Shown here: positions 17,014-25,775 of the stretch, in pieces | How the letters are laid out: every line of letters starts with the position of its first letter | Numbering within the stretch: the first letter of the stretch is position 1 | NCBI GenBank assembly: GCA_963662865.1 | Contig: OY759969.1 | Coordinates: forward strand, 2,170,001 to 2,234,000 | Direction: 5' to 3' | DNA length: 64,000 nt | From: JAJDYQ01 sp963662865 | Lineage (GTDB): Bacteria > Pseudomonadota > Gammaproteobacteria > JAJDYQ01 | Translations under genes and position numbers: made by a program | Notes under the pieces: model-generated | Database searches by the model: none | What the model was told of the DNA's origin: nothing | Seen by the model: only the letters and a program-made list of their open reading frames with translations

Positions 17014-17970
17014 ATGCCGAATCGTCTGATCCGCCGTGCCACGTTGCGACAGCTACAGGTTTTTGAAGCCATTGTTCGTTTCAGCAGTTTTACCCGTGCT
17101 GCCGAAGAACTTTTTCTGACCCAGCCCACGGTCTCAATGCAAATCAAAAAACTGACCAGTGTCATGGGCCTGCCACTATTCGAGCACGTCGGGCGGAACG
17201 TTGTACCGACAGAGGCAGGCTACGAGCTTTATGATGCCTGTAACAAGGTATTCGATACCCTGTCGAACCTGGAGGTGAAAATGGACGATCTCAAAGGAAT
17301 GAAAAGGGGGCGCCTGCGTATTTCTGGCATTACCATGGCGAAATATATTACGCCTGAGGTGCTGGGTGAATTTAGCCGGCTGTATCCTGGCATTGATCTA
17401 TCGCTTGAGGTAACCAATCGTGAACGTGTTATCGAACGAATGCTGGGCAATAAGGATGATCTATACATCTTAGGACAGATGGCTGATTACGAAATTGATA
17501 TTGAGATGCGTCCGTTCTCACCGAATCCGCTGGTCGTCCTTGCGCCACACGATCATCCGCTTGTAGGCAAAAGCAATATCCCCTTGGAAGAAATTGCCAA
17601 AGAGCCTTTTATTATTCGGGAGTCAGGCTCGGGTATTCGTGATGCCATGATGAGGGCATTCAAGGAGAAAAATCTGCAACTCAAAGTTCGCATGGAACTG
17701 GGGAGCAATGAAGCAATTAAACACGCCATTGTTGGCGGCCTGGGACTATCGGTTCTTTCACTTCACACCATGACTCTGGATGGTAGGGACAGCCCGGTTG
17801 CGATCCTGGATGTTGAAGGCTTCCCGATTCTACGCCAATGGTACATCGTCTATCCAAAAGGCAAGGAACTCTCTCTGATAGCAAAGACTTTTCTGGAATA
17901 CGCCACTGAAAATGAACCAAGGCTTAGAAAGAAAATGCAGAAAAAATGGCCTCAGACCTGCCGAAGTTGA
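17014..17970 (+). CDS. cbbR: LysR-family regulator, CbbR-type
   Basis: 318 aa from the ATG at 17014; an in-frame GTG at 16960 would add 18 residues. The N-terminal helix-turn-helix is typical of CbbR (RRATLRQLQVFEAIVRFSSF, TRAAEELFLTQPTVSMQIKK). It is followed by an effector-binding domain with the family's PHDHPLVGKSNIPLEEIAKE stretch. CbbR senses metabolites such as RuBP or NADPH and activates Calvin-cycle genes. Here it is downstream of the operon on the same strand, not divergent from cbbL as in many relatives, so feedback through read-through is possible. Confidence 0.9.
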   Translation: MPNRLIRRATLRQLQVFEAIVRFSSFTRAAEELFLTQPTVSMQIKKLTSVMGLPLFEHVGRNVVPTEAGYELYDACNKVFDTLSNLEVKMDDLKGMKRGRLRISGITMAKYITPEVLGEFSRLYPGIDLSLEVTNRERVIERMLGNKDDLYILGQMADYEIDIEMRPFSPNPLVVLAPHDHPLVGKSNIPLEEIAKEPFIIRESGSGIRDAMMRAFKEKNLQLKVRMELGSNEAIKHAIVGGLGLSVLSLHTMTLDGRDSPVAILDVEGFPILRQWYIVYPKGKELSLIAKTFLEYATENEPRLRKKMQKKWPQTCRS

Positions 17971-18393
17971 CATCCGTTGGAATATCCAGTAAGTTTTACA
18001 GAGACAGCGGAGGCAGTGTTCGGAATCCCGTGTCACTTTTTTAAACGGATACGACATGGAGGCTGCCATCAAGGTGCTGTATGAGTCCATCACATAGTTC
18101 TTGTTGTGAACTGCCCGAGGCTTGCCAAAGACAGTACTCTCTGAAAGAATGGAGCAGTGAGCAGATACAAACGCCATCTTCTGGAGAACCTGGAATGGAT
18201 TGCGCACCTTGTCTTTGAGCATCAGGAGAACCATTCTTCGGAGTGACCAGACTGAATTATATCGCCAATAAAACAGACTGTAAGGCGGAACTGAGAAAGT
18301 ACTTATGATGGAGAATTTAACTGGTACGTAAAGCAGCATGACTCAAACTAACGGGTCTCCGGCAAATCCGAAGCGATTCTAAGGGCAGAGAAA
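17971..18393. other. 423-bp intergenic region after cbbR
   Basis: No convincing gene. A minus-strand frame is open from 18339 into cbbR but has no recognisable family and no clear ribosome-binding site. Base composition becomes AT-richer toward the fucosyltransferase-like gene, marking the change from carboxysome operon to accessory DNA. Confidence 0.5.
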
Positions 18394-19524
18394 ATGAGAG
18401 AAGGAATGTATTTTACTTTGAGAAGAATCGTATACTCATGCTACATCGCTACACCCATCTACGGCACTAGACCCATTGCATTTATTATAAGGCACTCTGT
18501 GAGGTACTTGAGTTATCTATTGAAATCAGCACTTTACTCGTTAATTCTTCGAATTCAGAGAAAGAAAGAGCCCGCTATAGATAAGAGCAAAAGTACGCGA
18601 ACAGTAAAATTTTTATATTGCTACCCAGGATCAGAGTACGCCACATGCAAGAAGCAATTTAATACAGAAAAAGGATGGGGGAATATAGAATTCACAACAG
18701 ACAGATATGCTGATTATTATCTTATAGTGAATTATCCACTGGAGAGTCCTTTTTCATACTACAATCCAAAGCGAACGTTGCTTTATATTGGAGAACCTTC
18801 AGCTACTAGATGGACCTTCATAAAGAAATGGAGAGAACCTAATGGAGAATTTTTTCATGTGTCACAAACGCCGCACAAACGAATGTTTACGATCTGGCAT
18901 CTCTCAAAGTCATACCATTGGTTGAAAGAAAACTCAATCCGTAAAACAAAGGTGTGTTCCACGGTAACATCAGATCAGAGCCTGCTTCCTCTTCATAAAA
19001 AAAGATTGCAGTTCGTCACAATGCTGGATGAGCAGATCAGCATAGACATATATGGAAAAGTGAACAGGTTCAGGTCGCCACTAAAAGCCTGTTCGCAATA
19101 TCAAGGGGAACTGCCGCCTATTGGAAAAGACAAAGGACTGTTTCCATACAAATATCATTTTGCTTCTGAGAACAACATTGAAGATAATTACATTACGGAG
19201 AAGCTAACGGATGCAATTCTGGCGGAGTGTTTATGCTTTTATTATGGGACGAAGACAGCTAAAGACTGGATAGATAGCGAGGCATTTATCCATATAGATA
19301 TAATGAGGCCTGCTGAGGCGATTAGCCTTATAAAAAAGGCAATTGAAAATAAAGAGTGGGAAAAGCGCATCCACATTATACGCAAAGAAAAGCAGAAAAT
19401 ACTGGATGAAATGCAGCTATTTGCTGACATTGAGCGTGTAATAAGCTGCAAGGATGGCCTTATGCAGCCTAAGGGAGTCGCACAGATCAGTGGCGTGTTA
19501 GTTGATAGTGAGGAAGGTGGTTAA
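18394..19524 (+). CDS. glycosyltransferase family 10 (fucosyltransferase)-like protein
   Basis: 376 aa. The C-terminal half has the GT10 signature: YKYHFASENNIEDNYITEKL, then DAILAECLCFYYG and a DWIDSEAFIHIDI segment, as in alpha-1,3-fucosyltransferases (GDP-fucose binding). The N-terminus carries a hydrophobic stretch at about residues 24-50 that may associate with membrane. The gene is visibly AT-rich, uses AGA/ATA codons freely and has no sugar-nucleotide genes next to it. A decayed transposase begins at its 3' end, so the last residues may be altered. Family is fairly secure; sugar and acceptor are unknown. Confidence 0.75.
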   Translation: MREGMYFTLRRIVYSCYIATPIYGTRPIAFIIRHSVRYLSYLLKSALYSLILRIQRKKEPAIDKSKSTRTVKFLYCYPGSEYATCKKQFNTEKGWGNIEFTTDRYADYYLIVNYPLESPFSYYNPKRTLLYIGEPSATRWTFIKKWREPNGEFFHVSQTPHKRMFTIWHLSKSYHWLKENSIRKTKVCSTVTSDQSLLPLHKKRLQFVTMLDEQISIDIYGKVNRFRSPLKACSQYQGELPPIGKDKGLFPYKYHFASENNIEDNYITEKLTDAILAECLCFYYGTKTAKDWIDSEAFIHIDIMRPAEAISLIKKAIENKEWEKRIHIIRKEKQKILDEMQLFADIERVISCKDGLMQPKGVAQISGVLVDSEEGG

Positions 19525-20131
19525 TCCCATACCGCACCAGACTATCTGTAGAACATGGTCAATCGGCCAGTTTGCCGTTAAACAGCTCCAGATCGATGAA
19601 CAGCAGGTCTTCGTGGAAGTTCACCAACTGTTCCTGGACCGTGCGGTTAAAGTGCTCACATACGGCATTTATCCTGGGGGACATAGGTCCACAGGTGGAT
19701 CATACTGGCTGTCTTCAATCAGGCAATCAAACTCACCCTTGAACTCGCTGCCACCATTGGTCACGACTTGCCGGATAGGAAAAGGCGTGAGCCGGAAACA
19801 TTTTTCAAAAAGCTGTCTGGCCACTTGGCTGTTGAGTTTGTGCACCGCCATGGCCAGGGCATAGTCACTGGGTTCATTGATGCGGGTCAGTATGTAGCGT
19901 CGCAGATGACCCGTAATATAGTTTAGAGTGCCGTTCAATGGCATCCATTCCCACGCACTCCCCCATTTCGCTGGGGCGGTAGCCCTTGGGACGGCGTTTG
20001 ACCGGTGTCCGTCGGTATCGCCTGGGCCTGGATACAATCTGTCATGGTCAAGGGGGCCTCTGGCACTGGTGCGGCCCTCAGCGTGCATGAGACGTTCGCC
20101 GAGCCATAGTCGGATTAGATCGAGGTAAGGT
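19525..20131 (-). pseudogene. decayed IS481-type (rve/DDE) transposase
   Basis: Transposase pieces lie in different minus-strand frames. These are KRRPKGYRPSEMGECVGMDA (about 19945-20000), then after a shift RRYILTRINEPSDYALAMAV with VVTNGGSEFKGEFD (about 19720-19905, the catalytic region with the usual TDNGSEF altered). After another shift come INAVCEHFNRTVQEQLVNFH and DLLFIDLELFNGKLAD (about 19560-19680). At least two frameshifts and an in-frame stop separate them. It overlaps the 3' end of the nitronate monooxygenase-like gene. No terminal repeats were identified. Confidence 0.75.
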
Positions 20132-21463
20132 TATTTTATGGTCGGTACTGTACAGGTAGTCATTGAAGACATGCTCCGCGCTTGGTAACTGGTAGCTACC
20201 GTCATCTCTCTGATTGGTGGTATCTTTAAGGCGGTAAGCATAGGCACCGCAAGTCCAGCATTCGAACTTGCGCATAGCGGTGCACAGGCAGGTTTTATCG
20301 CATACCTTGATTTTTTTCTGACCGGGGTGGGTTTTTACTTGGGTATTGTAGGCGTCTATGTAGGCACAACGCCCCTTGCTATCCAGCAGATAACCGAAGG
20401 ATTCGCAATTAGGTTGTATCCCTTTGCAGATGGTTGGGCTGTTCTTGAGCATCCGCATGGGATAACCGGTCGGTGATATGGTATTGACCTCAATGTTATC
20501 TTTGCCTGTTTTGATATATTCCTGTTTTACATCATCAGGTAGCCCGCATTCTTTGGTGATAGTAAAACGTGTGGCAACCTGCACACCAGCGGCGCCGGCC
20601 TTGATTACGCTGACTGCGTCGGTGCCAGTGAAGATTCCACCGGCAGCAATAACGGGTATATCCAGATCCTGCTCTTTGACCCAGTTACTGACGTCAGTCG
20701 TCAGGCTATAGATATCATGGTTTTGCCAGTCATCAATACCAAATCCAAGATGGCCACCGGCAAGGGGTCCCTCGACAATAATGTAATCCGGTAAGCGGTT
20801 GAGTATCTTGTTTTTGCGTAGAAACAACTGCAAGGCGCGTACAGAAGATACGATAATGCCGAAATGCACGTCTCGGAATCGGGGATGATCTTTAACCAGG
20901 GCCATGCTGCCCAGATGCAAACCGGCGCTGAGGGTAATGCCGTCAATGCCGGCATCCATGGCCGATTTCATACGAACCTGCAATGTCGCTTTGGGATTAT
21001 TCATTCCCAGCTTCTCCATCACATTGATATAGATCAGACCATCGCCCTGTTTTTGATCCATGGTCTTGGTGACGTGTATGGCCTGTGCCGAGGCGATATG
21101 CGCCAGATTAAACTGGACTTCAGATTTATCTGTCTGTCCGACCGTGTGCTTGTACAGCTTGGCCTTGTTTTTTACAAAGCTGGTCTTGTAGCGGCGATCA
21201 GTAATAGTAGGTGACATGGCGTCAGATATATGCCCAATACCTCCAAGGCGTGCGGCTACCAATGCCAGGTCCGTGCTCGAGATGTCAACGCCCATGCCTC
21301 CAATCATTATGGGCACAAGTTCCGTACTATTTATGGCCATGCGATAATCATTCAGGCATTTCATATTCGCTAACATCCGGTTGTGTAAGGCGCCGCATAA
21401 AGAGCGAGAGGCAGTGCCGTAAGTAAACCCAAGGTAATCAGGGGTTATAATTTGATTCTCCAA
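20078..21463 (-). CDS. nitronate monooxygenase / NPD-family flavoprotein
   Basis: 461 aa. TIM-barrel FMN-enzyme features: LVPIMIGGMGVDISSTDLAL near the N-terminus, IIVEGPLAGGHLG in mid-protein, and the phosphate-binding VIAAGGIFTGTDAVSVIKAG followed by GAAGVQVATRF. The C-terminal extension has a Cys cluster (CDKTCLCTAMRKFECWTCGA) that could bind a metal. Relatives oxidise alkyl nitronates or act as FMN-dependent reductases, so the substrate is uncertain. The last dozen residues (NPTMARRTSHAR) are read from the decayed transposase, so the native C-terminus may have been replaced. Confidence 0.85.
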   Translation of the reverse strand: MENQIITPDYLGFTYGTASRSLCGALHNRMLANMKCLNDYRMAINSTELVPIMIGGMGVDISSTDLALVAARLGGIGHISDAMSPTITDRRYKTSFVKNKAKLYKHTVGQTDKSEVQFNLAHIASAQAIHVTKTMDQKQGDGLIYINVMEKLGMNNPKATLQVRMKSAMDAGIDGITLSAGLHLGSMALVKDHPRFRDVHFGIIVSSVRALQLFLRKNKILNRLPDYIIVEGPLAGGHLGFGIDDWQNHDIYSLTTDVSNWVKEQDLDIPVIAAGGIFTGTDAVSVIKAGAAGVQVATRFTITKECGLPDDVKQEYIKTGKDNIEVNTISPTGYPMRMLKNSPTICKGIQPNCESFGYLLDSKGRCAYIDAYNTQVKTHPGQKKIKVCDKTCLCTAMRKFECWTCGAYAYRLKDTTNQRDDGSYQLPSAEHVFNDYLYSTDHKITLPRSNPTMARRTSHAR

Positions 21464-22048
21464 AGGGGTATGAGTTTATGAGGAATATTAAGGCGATCAA
21501 GCATTCTCTTTACTATAAAGTCTATAATACCACTAATCTTATTCAAGCCCGGGTTGGTCAACACGACAATGCTAGTCTGAACCGGCTTTCAGTATATGTT
21601 CAGGTGAATTGTGGATGTTGGTGCCTCACATATTGTCATAATCAGCTTACGCTTATATGCTCATTGTCCGGGCTTTGCCGAAAAATATTTGATGAATTGT
21701 GACTGGATTTTTTGGCTGTCCGGGAAGACAATGATGAAGCTGTTTTCATGGCAAGTAAAGATTTGGACGGGTTTCCTGGCAGCAAGTTCATGGTTCTTAA
21801 GGGAAGCTTAAGAACAATTCCATTCCATTCTGGACTTGTCAGAGAGTGGAAACAACAATGTGATTCTTGCCTTCCTTTTCAAATCAATAGCTTATTGCTA
21901 TTCCCGATAATTGGATAGCGTACATGTCATTCGTGACACCCTGATAATGAGTGAGCTCATTAAAGTATTGGTGAATTTTTATCCTTGTTGAATAAAAATA
22001 TTAAGCTATCCCTCCATGAGGGATTTGGCATAAAAGAGTCAAAAGGTC
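21464..22048. other. 585-bp region without a confident gene
   Basis: Two short plus-strand frames (about 21478-21702 and 21712-21918) are open but match nothing I recognise and lack good ribosome-binding sites. The region is AT-rich and lies between the nitronate monooxygenase-like gene and a transposase fossil, so eroded mobile or gene DNA is likely. Confidence 0.5.
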
Positions 22049-22450
22049 TTCATGACCGACCTCAAATGCGCCTACAAAGCTGCAACCCTCCATGCCGCGA
22101 GACCGCCCTGGATGAGTTGGGAGCCAGATGGGGCGACCAGTAGTACCCCATGGTCATCAAGTCCTGGCGCAGCAAGTGGCTCACTCTATCGGCCTACTTC
22201 AAGTATCCCGATTATGTGCGTACCGCCATTTACACCACCAATGCTGTCGAGGCCGTCCATCGCCAGTTCCGTAAACTGACCCAAGACCAAAGGCGGTTTT
22301 GCCAATGAAAGCAGCTGGTTCAAGTTGTTGTATGCCGGCATACTCAAGGCCTCTGAGCGGTGGACACACCCGGTACAAGACTGGAATCTCACTCTCTCGC
22401 AACTAACCATTCACTTTGAGGGTAGACTCGACGATTACATCGCTTTGTAA
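22049..22450 (+). pseudogene. C-terminal remnant of an IS256-family transposase
   Basis: Read across two frameshifts and one stop, the strand gives FMTDLKCAYKAATLHAA, ALDELGARWGDQ, then YPMVIKSWRSKWLTLSAYF, YPDYVRTAIYTTNAVEAVHR and KGGFANESSLFKLLYAGILK. These are in the order of the IS256/mutator C-terminus, including the IYTTNA(I/V)E hallmark. The reading ends in TAA at 22450. The N-terminal two thirds are absent. Inactive. Confidence 0.82.
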
Positions 22451-22600
22451 ATGCGACTGACACAAAAATTTGAACACTCTCGAAACAGGCCGTGAACCAG
22501 TTTATGGTCTTATCTGGTGAACGAGCTTCGTTGTAATGAATTGCCGTTTACACAGAAAAACTTACGTCCCTCCAAATATGGGGGCTATGCAGAGGCTCCT

Positions 22601-23353
22601 TTATGTTTTATCTCCGATCGGCGCTTTATATTCATCCAATTGACGCTTCATCTCTTGTGGCGGCAGGTAGCCTGGCAACAGGTCTCCCTGCTCCGTAACG
22701 ATGGCGGGTGTGCCATTAATGCCCAATTCATTGCCCAGCATAAAATGACGAGCGACAGGATTCACGCAGCTCAACTCAGGTAAAGCCTCACCAGCCTTTG
22801 CGCGAGTCATCGCATCCTGTTGGCTTTTGTCGCACCATACGGACACGGCTTTCTTGTAAGCGGTAGAACCCAGGCCCGTACGTGGATAGAAAAGGTAGTT
22901 AATCGAAATTCCAAGGTCATTGTAATCGGCCATTTCTGAATGTAACTTTCGACAATAACCACAATCAATATCCGTAAAAATGGTTATCGTATGCCTTGAT
23001 TCCTTAGCCGGAAAAGAAATCATCTGGTCGCCTTTCAACCCAGCGACTACTTCCATCCGTATATTTTTAAGACGATTTTTTGTCAGGTTTTCACGATTCT
23101 CAAGATCAACAATATCCCCGAATATCAGGTATTTTCCGTCCTCTGACAAATAGTATAATTGCGTACCCGCCTGGAGTTCATATAAGCCATTCACCGGAGT
23201 ACCTCTGACATTTTCCTCCATAAGTCCCAGCTTTTTCGCGGCGTCACTAACTTCTTGAGGAATCCCGCTGGCCATGACGGTCAATGATGACGATGTCAGT
23301 AATACAGATAGAAAAAAAGAAGAAACACGCTTTAGCCGCATTTTTTGCTCCAC
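22601..23353 (-). CDS. dsbC: periplasmic disulfide isomerase DsbC
   Basis: 250 aa. Signal peptide (about residues 1-28), an N-terminal dimerisation domain, then a thioredoxin domain with the catalytic CGYC in FTDIDCGYCRKLHSEM. The cis-Pro loop NGTPAIVTEQGDLLPGYLPP and the second structural Cys pair are present. It reshuffles wrong disulfides in the periplasm. It follows xerD on the same strand, the order also seen in E. coli (xerD-dsbC), separated by 60 bp. Confidence 0.95.
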   Translation of the reverse strand: MEQKMRLKRVSSFFLSVLLTSSSLTVMASGIPQEVSDAAKKLGLMEENVRGTPVNGLYELQAGTQLYYLSEDGKYLIFGDIVDLENRENLTKNRLKNIRMEVVAGLKGDQMISFPAKESRHTITIFTDIDCGYCRKLHSEMADYNDLGISINYLFYPRTGLGSTAYKKAVSVWCDKSQQDAMTRAKAGEALPELSCVNPVARHFMLGNELGINGTPAIVTEQGDLLPGYLPPQEMKRQLDEYKAPIGDKT

Positions 23354-23413
23354 CCTAGTGTGAATTGCTTGGTTCGACCATCAATCCAGCAGAAAATTCA
23401 CGCATTATAGCAG

Positions 23414-24310
23414 TTATCCCCGTGCATGATGCTTTGTATGTAGCTGCTTTAGGCGCTCTTTTGCAACATGGGTATAAATTTGCGTGGTCGACAAATCACT
23501 ATGTCCAAGCAGCATCTGGACCACGCGTAAGTCGGCTCCATGGTTCAGTAAATGCGTAGCAAAGGAATGTCTCAATGTATGAGGGGAAAGCGGGATGGTA
23601 ACCCCAGCCTTTTTTGCGTGGCGTTTAATCAGATGCCAGAATGCCTGCCGTGTCATCGCCGTCCCTCTCGAGGTAACAAACACGGCATCCGTGCGTTGGC
23701 CTTTCAATAAATCTTCGCGAGCAGTCGCCAGATAATTTTGTAGCCAGTCCAATGCCTCTTCGCCCATAGGAGTCAGACGCTCTTTATTACCTTTACCCAG
23801 CAGGCGTACCAATCCACGCTGCAAACTCATCTGGTCCAGTGTCAGGGTTACGATCTCAGAGACCCGTAATCCTGAGGCATACATCAATTCCAGCATGGCT
23901 CGGTCCCTTAAGCCGAGAGCCGTACCGGTATTGGGTGTCAGTAAAAGTAACTCGACATCAGATTCACTCAGGGATTTGGGTAAACTACGTCCCAGTTTGG
24001 GCGACTCTATCAGGGCCGAGGGATCGTCCTCTCGCAGGCCCTCCCGGCACATAAAGCGAAAAAGTTGCCGTAAACTGGAAAGCAATCTGGCTGTTGAGCG
24101 CGGACGCGTATTTTTCGCAACCCTCTCGGCTAAATAGGCATGAATGTCACTGCGACTGGCCTGTAGTAAGGACGAATGATGGCTGGACAGCCACCGTGCA
24201 AACAAAACCAAATCGGACCGATATGAGGCCAGGGTGTTCCGGCTCAGGCCACGCTCCATCCAGAGGCGGTCAATGAATCTGTCTACAAGGGCCTCATCTC
24301 CAACTGTCAC
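23414..24310 (-). CDS. xerD: tyrosine recombinase XerD
   Basis: 298 aa, normal length. SAM-like N-terminal domain (MERGLSRNTLASYRSDL), then the catalytic domain with Arg in LMYASGLRVSEIVTLTL and the box-II segments SPHTLRHSFATHLLNHGADL and LLGHSDLSTTQIYTHV (catalytic Tyr). Works with XerC at dif to resolve chromosome dimers. Operon context with thioredoxin upstream and dsbC downstream marks it as the housekeeping copy, not an island integrase. Confidence 0.95.
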   Translation of the reverse strand: MTVGDEALVDRFIDRLWMERGLSRNTLASYRSDLVLFARWLSSHHSSLLQASRSDIHAYLAERVAKNTRPRSTARLLSSLRQLFRFMCREGLREDDPSALIESPKLGRSLPKSLSESDVELLLLTPNTGTALGLRDRAMLELMYASGLRVSEIVTLTLDQMSLQRGLVRLLGKGNKERLTPMGEEALDWLQNYLATAREDLLKGQRTDAVFVTSRGTAMTRQAFWHLIKRHAKKAGVTIPLSPHTLRHSFATHLLNHGADLRVVQMLLGHSDLSTTQIYTHVAKERLKQLHTKHHARG

Positions 24311-24315
24311 TTTTG

Positions 24316-24702
24316 TCAGGTTTGACCTTCCTGCTGTCTGGCTACTTCGGCACGCACGTGATCCATATCCAATTCACGTACCTTACCGATAACCTCTTCC
24401 AGCGTAGTGGGTGATAGTGCTCCCGGTTGTGCAAAGACGCCAACGTGTTCACGGAAGATCATCAATGTCGGAATAGAATCAATTTGAAACCGCACTGCCA
24501 GCTCCCGTTGCTCCTCAGTATTTACCTTGCCGAAAACAATGCCGGGATGCTGCTCGGAAGCTGCCTCAAAAACGGGCGCAAACTGCTTACAGGGGTCACA
24601 CCAAGCTGCCCAAAAATCGATAATCACAATATCATTGTCCTCAATAGAGGAATTAAAATTATCAACAGTCAGCTCGATAGTGGCCACAGTCAATTCCTGC
24701 AT
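24316..24702 (-). CDS. thioredoxin
   Basis: 128 aa. The active site FWAAWCDPCKQF has CDPC where classical TrxA has CGPC, which should shift its redox potential. The cis-Pro loop QIDSIPTLMIFREHVGVFAQ is intact. No signal peptide is seen, so it is likely cytoplasmic. It has a C-terminal extension of about 20 residues compared with E. coli TrxA. It is 5 bp upstream of xerD and probably co-transcribed with xerD and dsbC. Confidence 0.9.
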   Translation of the reverse strand: MQELTVATIELTVDNFNSSIEDNDIVIIDFWAAWCDPCKQFAPVFEAASEQHPGIVFGKVNTEEQRELAVRFQIDSIPTLMIFREHVGVFAQPGALSPTTLEEVIGKVRELDMDHVRAEVARQQEGQT

Positions 24703-24768
24703 TCATTGGGGCGTGAGTATACCTGTGCCGGGATATAAATCACAAAACTCTCTTTTTCGAGATGGGAA

Positions 24769-25431
24769 CTAGTTGATAATAACCAGTGAATCTTCGCCAA
24801 CTTGATCATAAAGTTCGATAATGTCATGATTTCGCATACGTATGCAGCCATGGGAGACTGGCTGCCCTATTCGACCTTCCTCATTGGTGCCGTGTATGTA
24901 AATGTAGCGCTCATATGTATCGATCTGCCCTCCCAGGTTGACGCCAGACTCCTCTCCTTTTAGCCACATAATCCGGCTGGTAATCTGATCAAGGCCCGTA
25001 TTGATATCCATTACTTCGATGCTGGCGTATGCGCCTGTGGGCTGTCGATTACGGAATACCGCATTCGGTTTTTCCCCGGATCCAATTTTTCTGGCAATAC
25101 GGTGTATGCCGACAGGTGTTTTAAACGATCCGCTTTCTCCTCCAAGGCCATTTGCGGCCGTGGAGATACCGTAGGTCTGCAGCAATTCTCCCACCTGCCA
25201 TAGCTCCAGGGTTTGGCTGGCTGAATCAACATACAACACAGTCTCTGGTAAATCAGAGATTCCCAGCTTTGCCAGACGGTACTGAAAAAAACTCAACCTG
25301 CTATGAAGTTCAACATTACTCATTTTGCCGAATTCTCCCGCCAGAGCTATCGCGCCCATGCATAAGGTGATAGCTGCGGCGACGGCACTCTTCAGAAAGG
25401 TTCTTTGTATTGGGCTCTTTGTACCGGTCAT
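24769..25431 (-). CDS. L,D-transpeptidase (YkuD family)
   Basis: 220 aa with an N-terminal signal peptide (about residues 10-32). The YkuD catalytic motif is HGTNEEG followed by PVSHGCIRMRNHDIIELYD, with the nucleophilic Cys. The family makes 3-3 cross-links in peptidoglycan or attaches proteins to it. The protein lacks a LysM domain. A diverged copy of part of this gene lies just upstream (25533-25684), indicating a past tandem paralogue. Confidence 0.9.
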   Translation of the reverse strand: MTGTKSPIQRTFLKSAVAAAITLCMGAIALAGEFGKMSNVELHSRLSFFQYRLAKLGISDLPETVLYVDSASQTLELWQVGELLQTYGISTAANGLGGESGSFKTPVGIHRIARKIGSGEKPNAVFRNRQPTGAYASIEVMDINTGLDQITSRIMWLKGEESGVNLGGQIDTYERYIYIHGTNEEGRIGQPVSHGCIRMRNHDIIELYDQVGEDSLVIIN

Positions 25432-25532
25432 TAAAAGCCCACCTTAGGGCTTAAATTATGGTAACCGACAGTGCAATTTATAACTACCCTAGCATAAAAG
25501 GCCGAAACAATCATCAATATCTTTCTCAACCT

Positions 25533-25684
25533 TTCAGATATCATAGGTCTATAGCAATTCTTCATCTTATCATAGCTCCAGGAATTGACTGGTTGAATCA
25601 GCATGCAACACAGTTCTTGTCAAATCAGAGACTCCTGGCTTTGATGGATAATTCTGAAAAAATCAACCTGTTATGAAACTCAAC
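25533..25684 (-). pseudogene. remnant of a duplicated L,D-transpeptidase gene segment
   Basis: About 150 bp here align with 25165-25312 inside the intact YkuD gene, in the same orientation, at roughly three-quarters identity with small gaps. Shared stretches include CATAGCTCCAGG, CAACACAG and AAATCAGAGA. It corresponds to the region around the gene's residues 45-90. There is no open frame. It is the only recognisable content of the 317-bp gap between the transpeptidase and the GST-like gene. Confidence 0.7.
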
Positions 25685-25775
25685 GGTTGTTCGTTCACTC
25701 GAATAGGCCTATGCTGCGTGTTTAATGATAAAAGAAACCCTAATATAAGTGGCGCTTCCTACGGATTTAGAAACA

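Noticed and set aside
17830..18339. Minus-strand frame of 169 codons after cbbR
   Set aside because: Its 3' third lies inside cbbR on the opposite strand, it has no ribosome-binding site I can see and no recognisable family; kept only as intergenic sequence.
23414..24310. XerD as the integrase of the malonate island
   Set aside because: It is 28 kb away, in the conserved trx-xerD-dsbC order, and has the normal XerD sequence; it is the housekeeping dimer-resolution enzyme.
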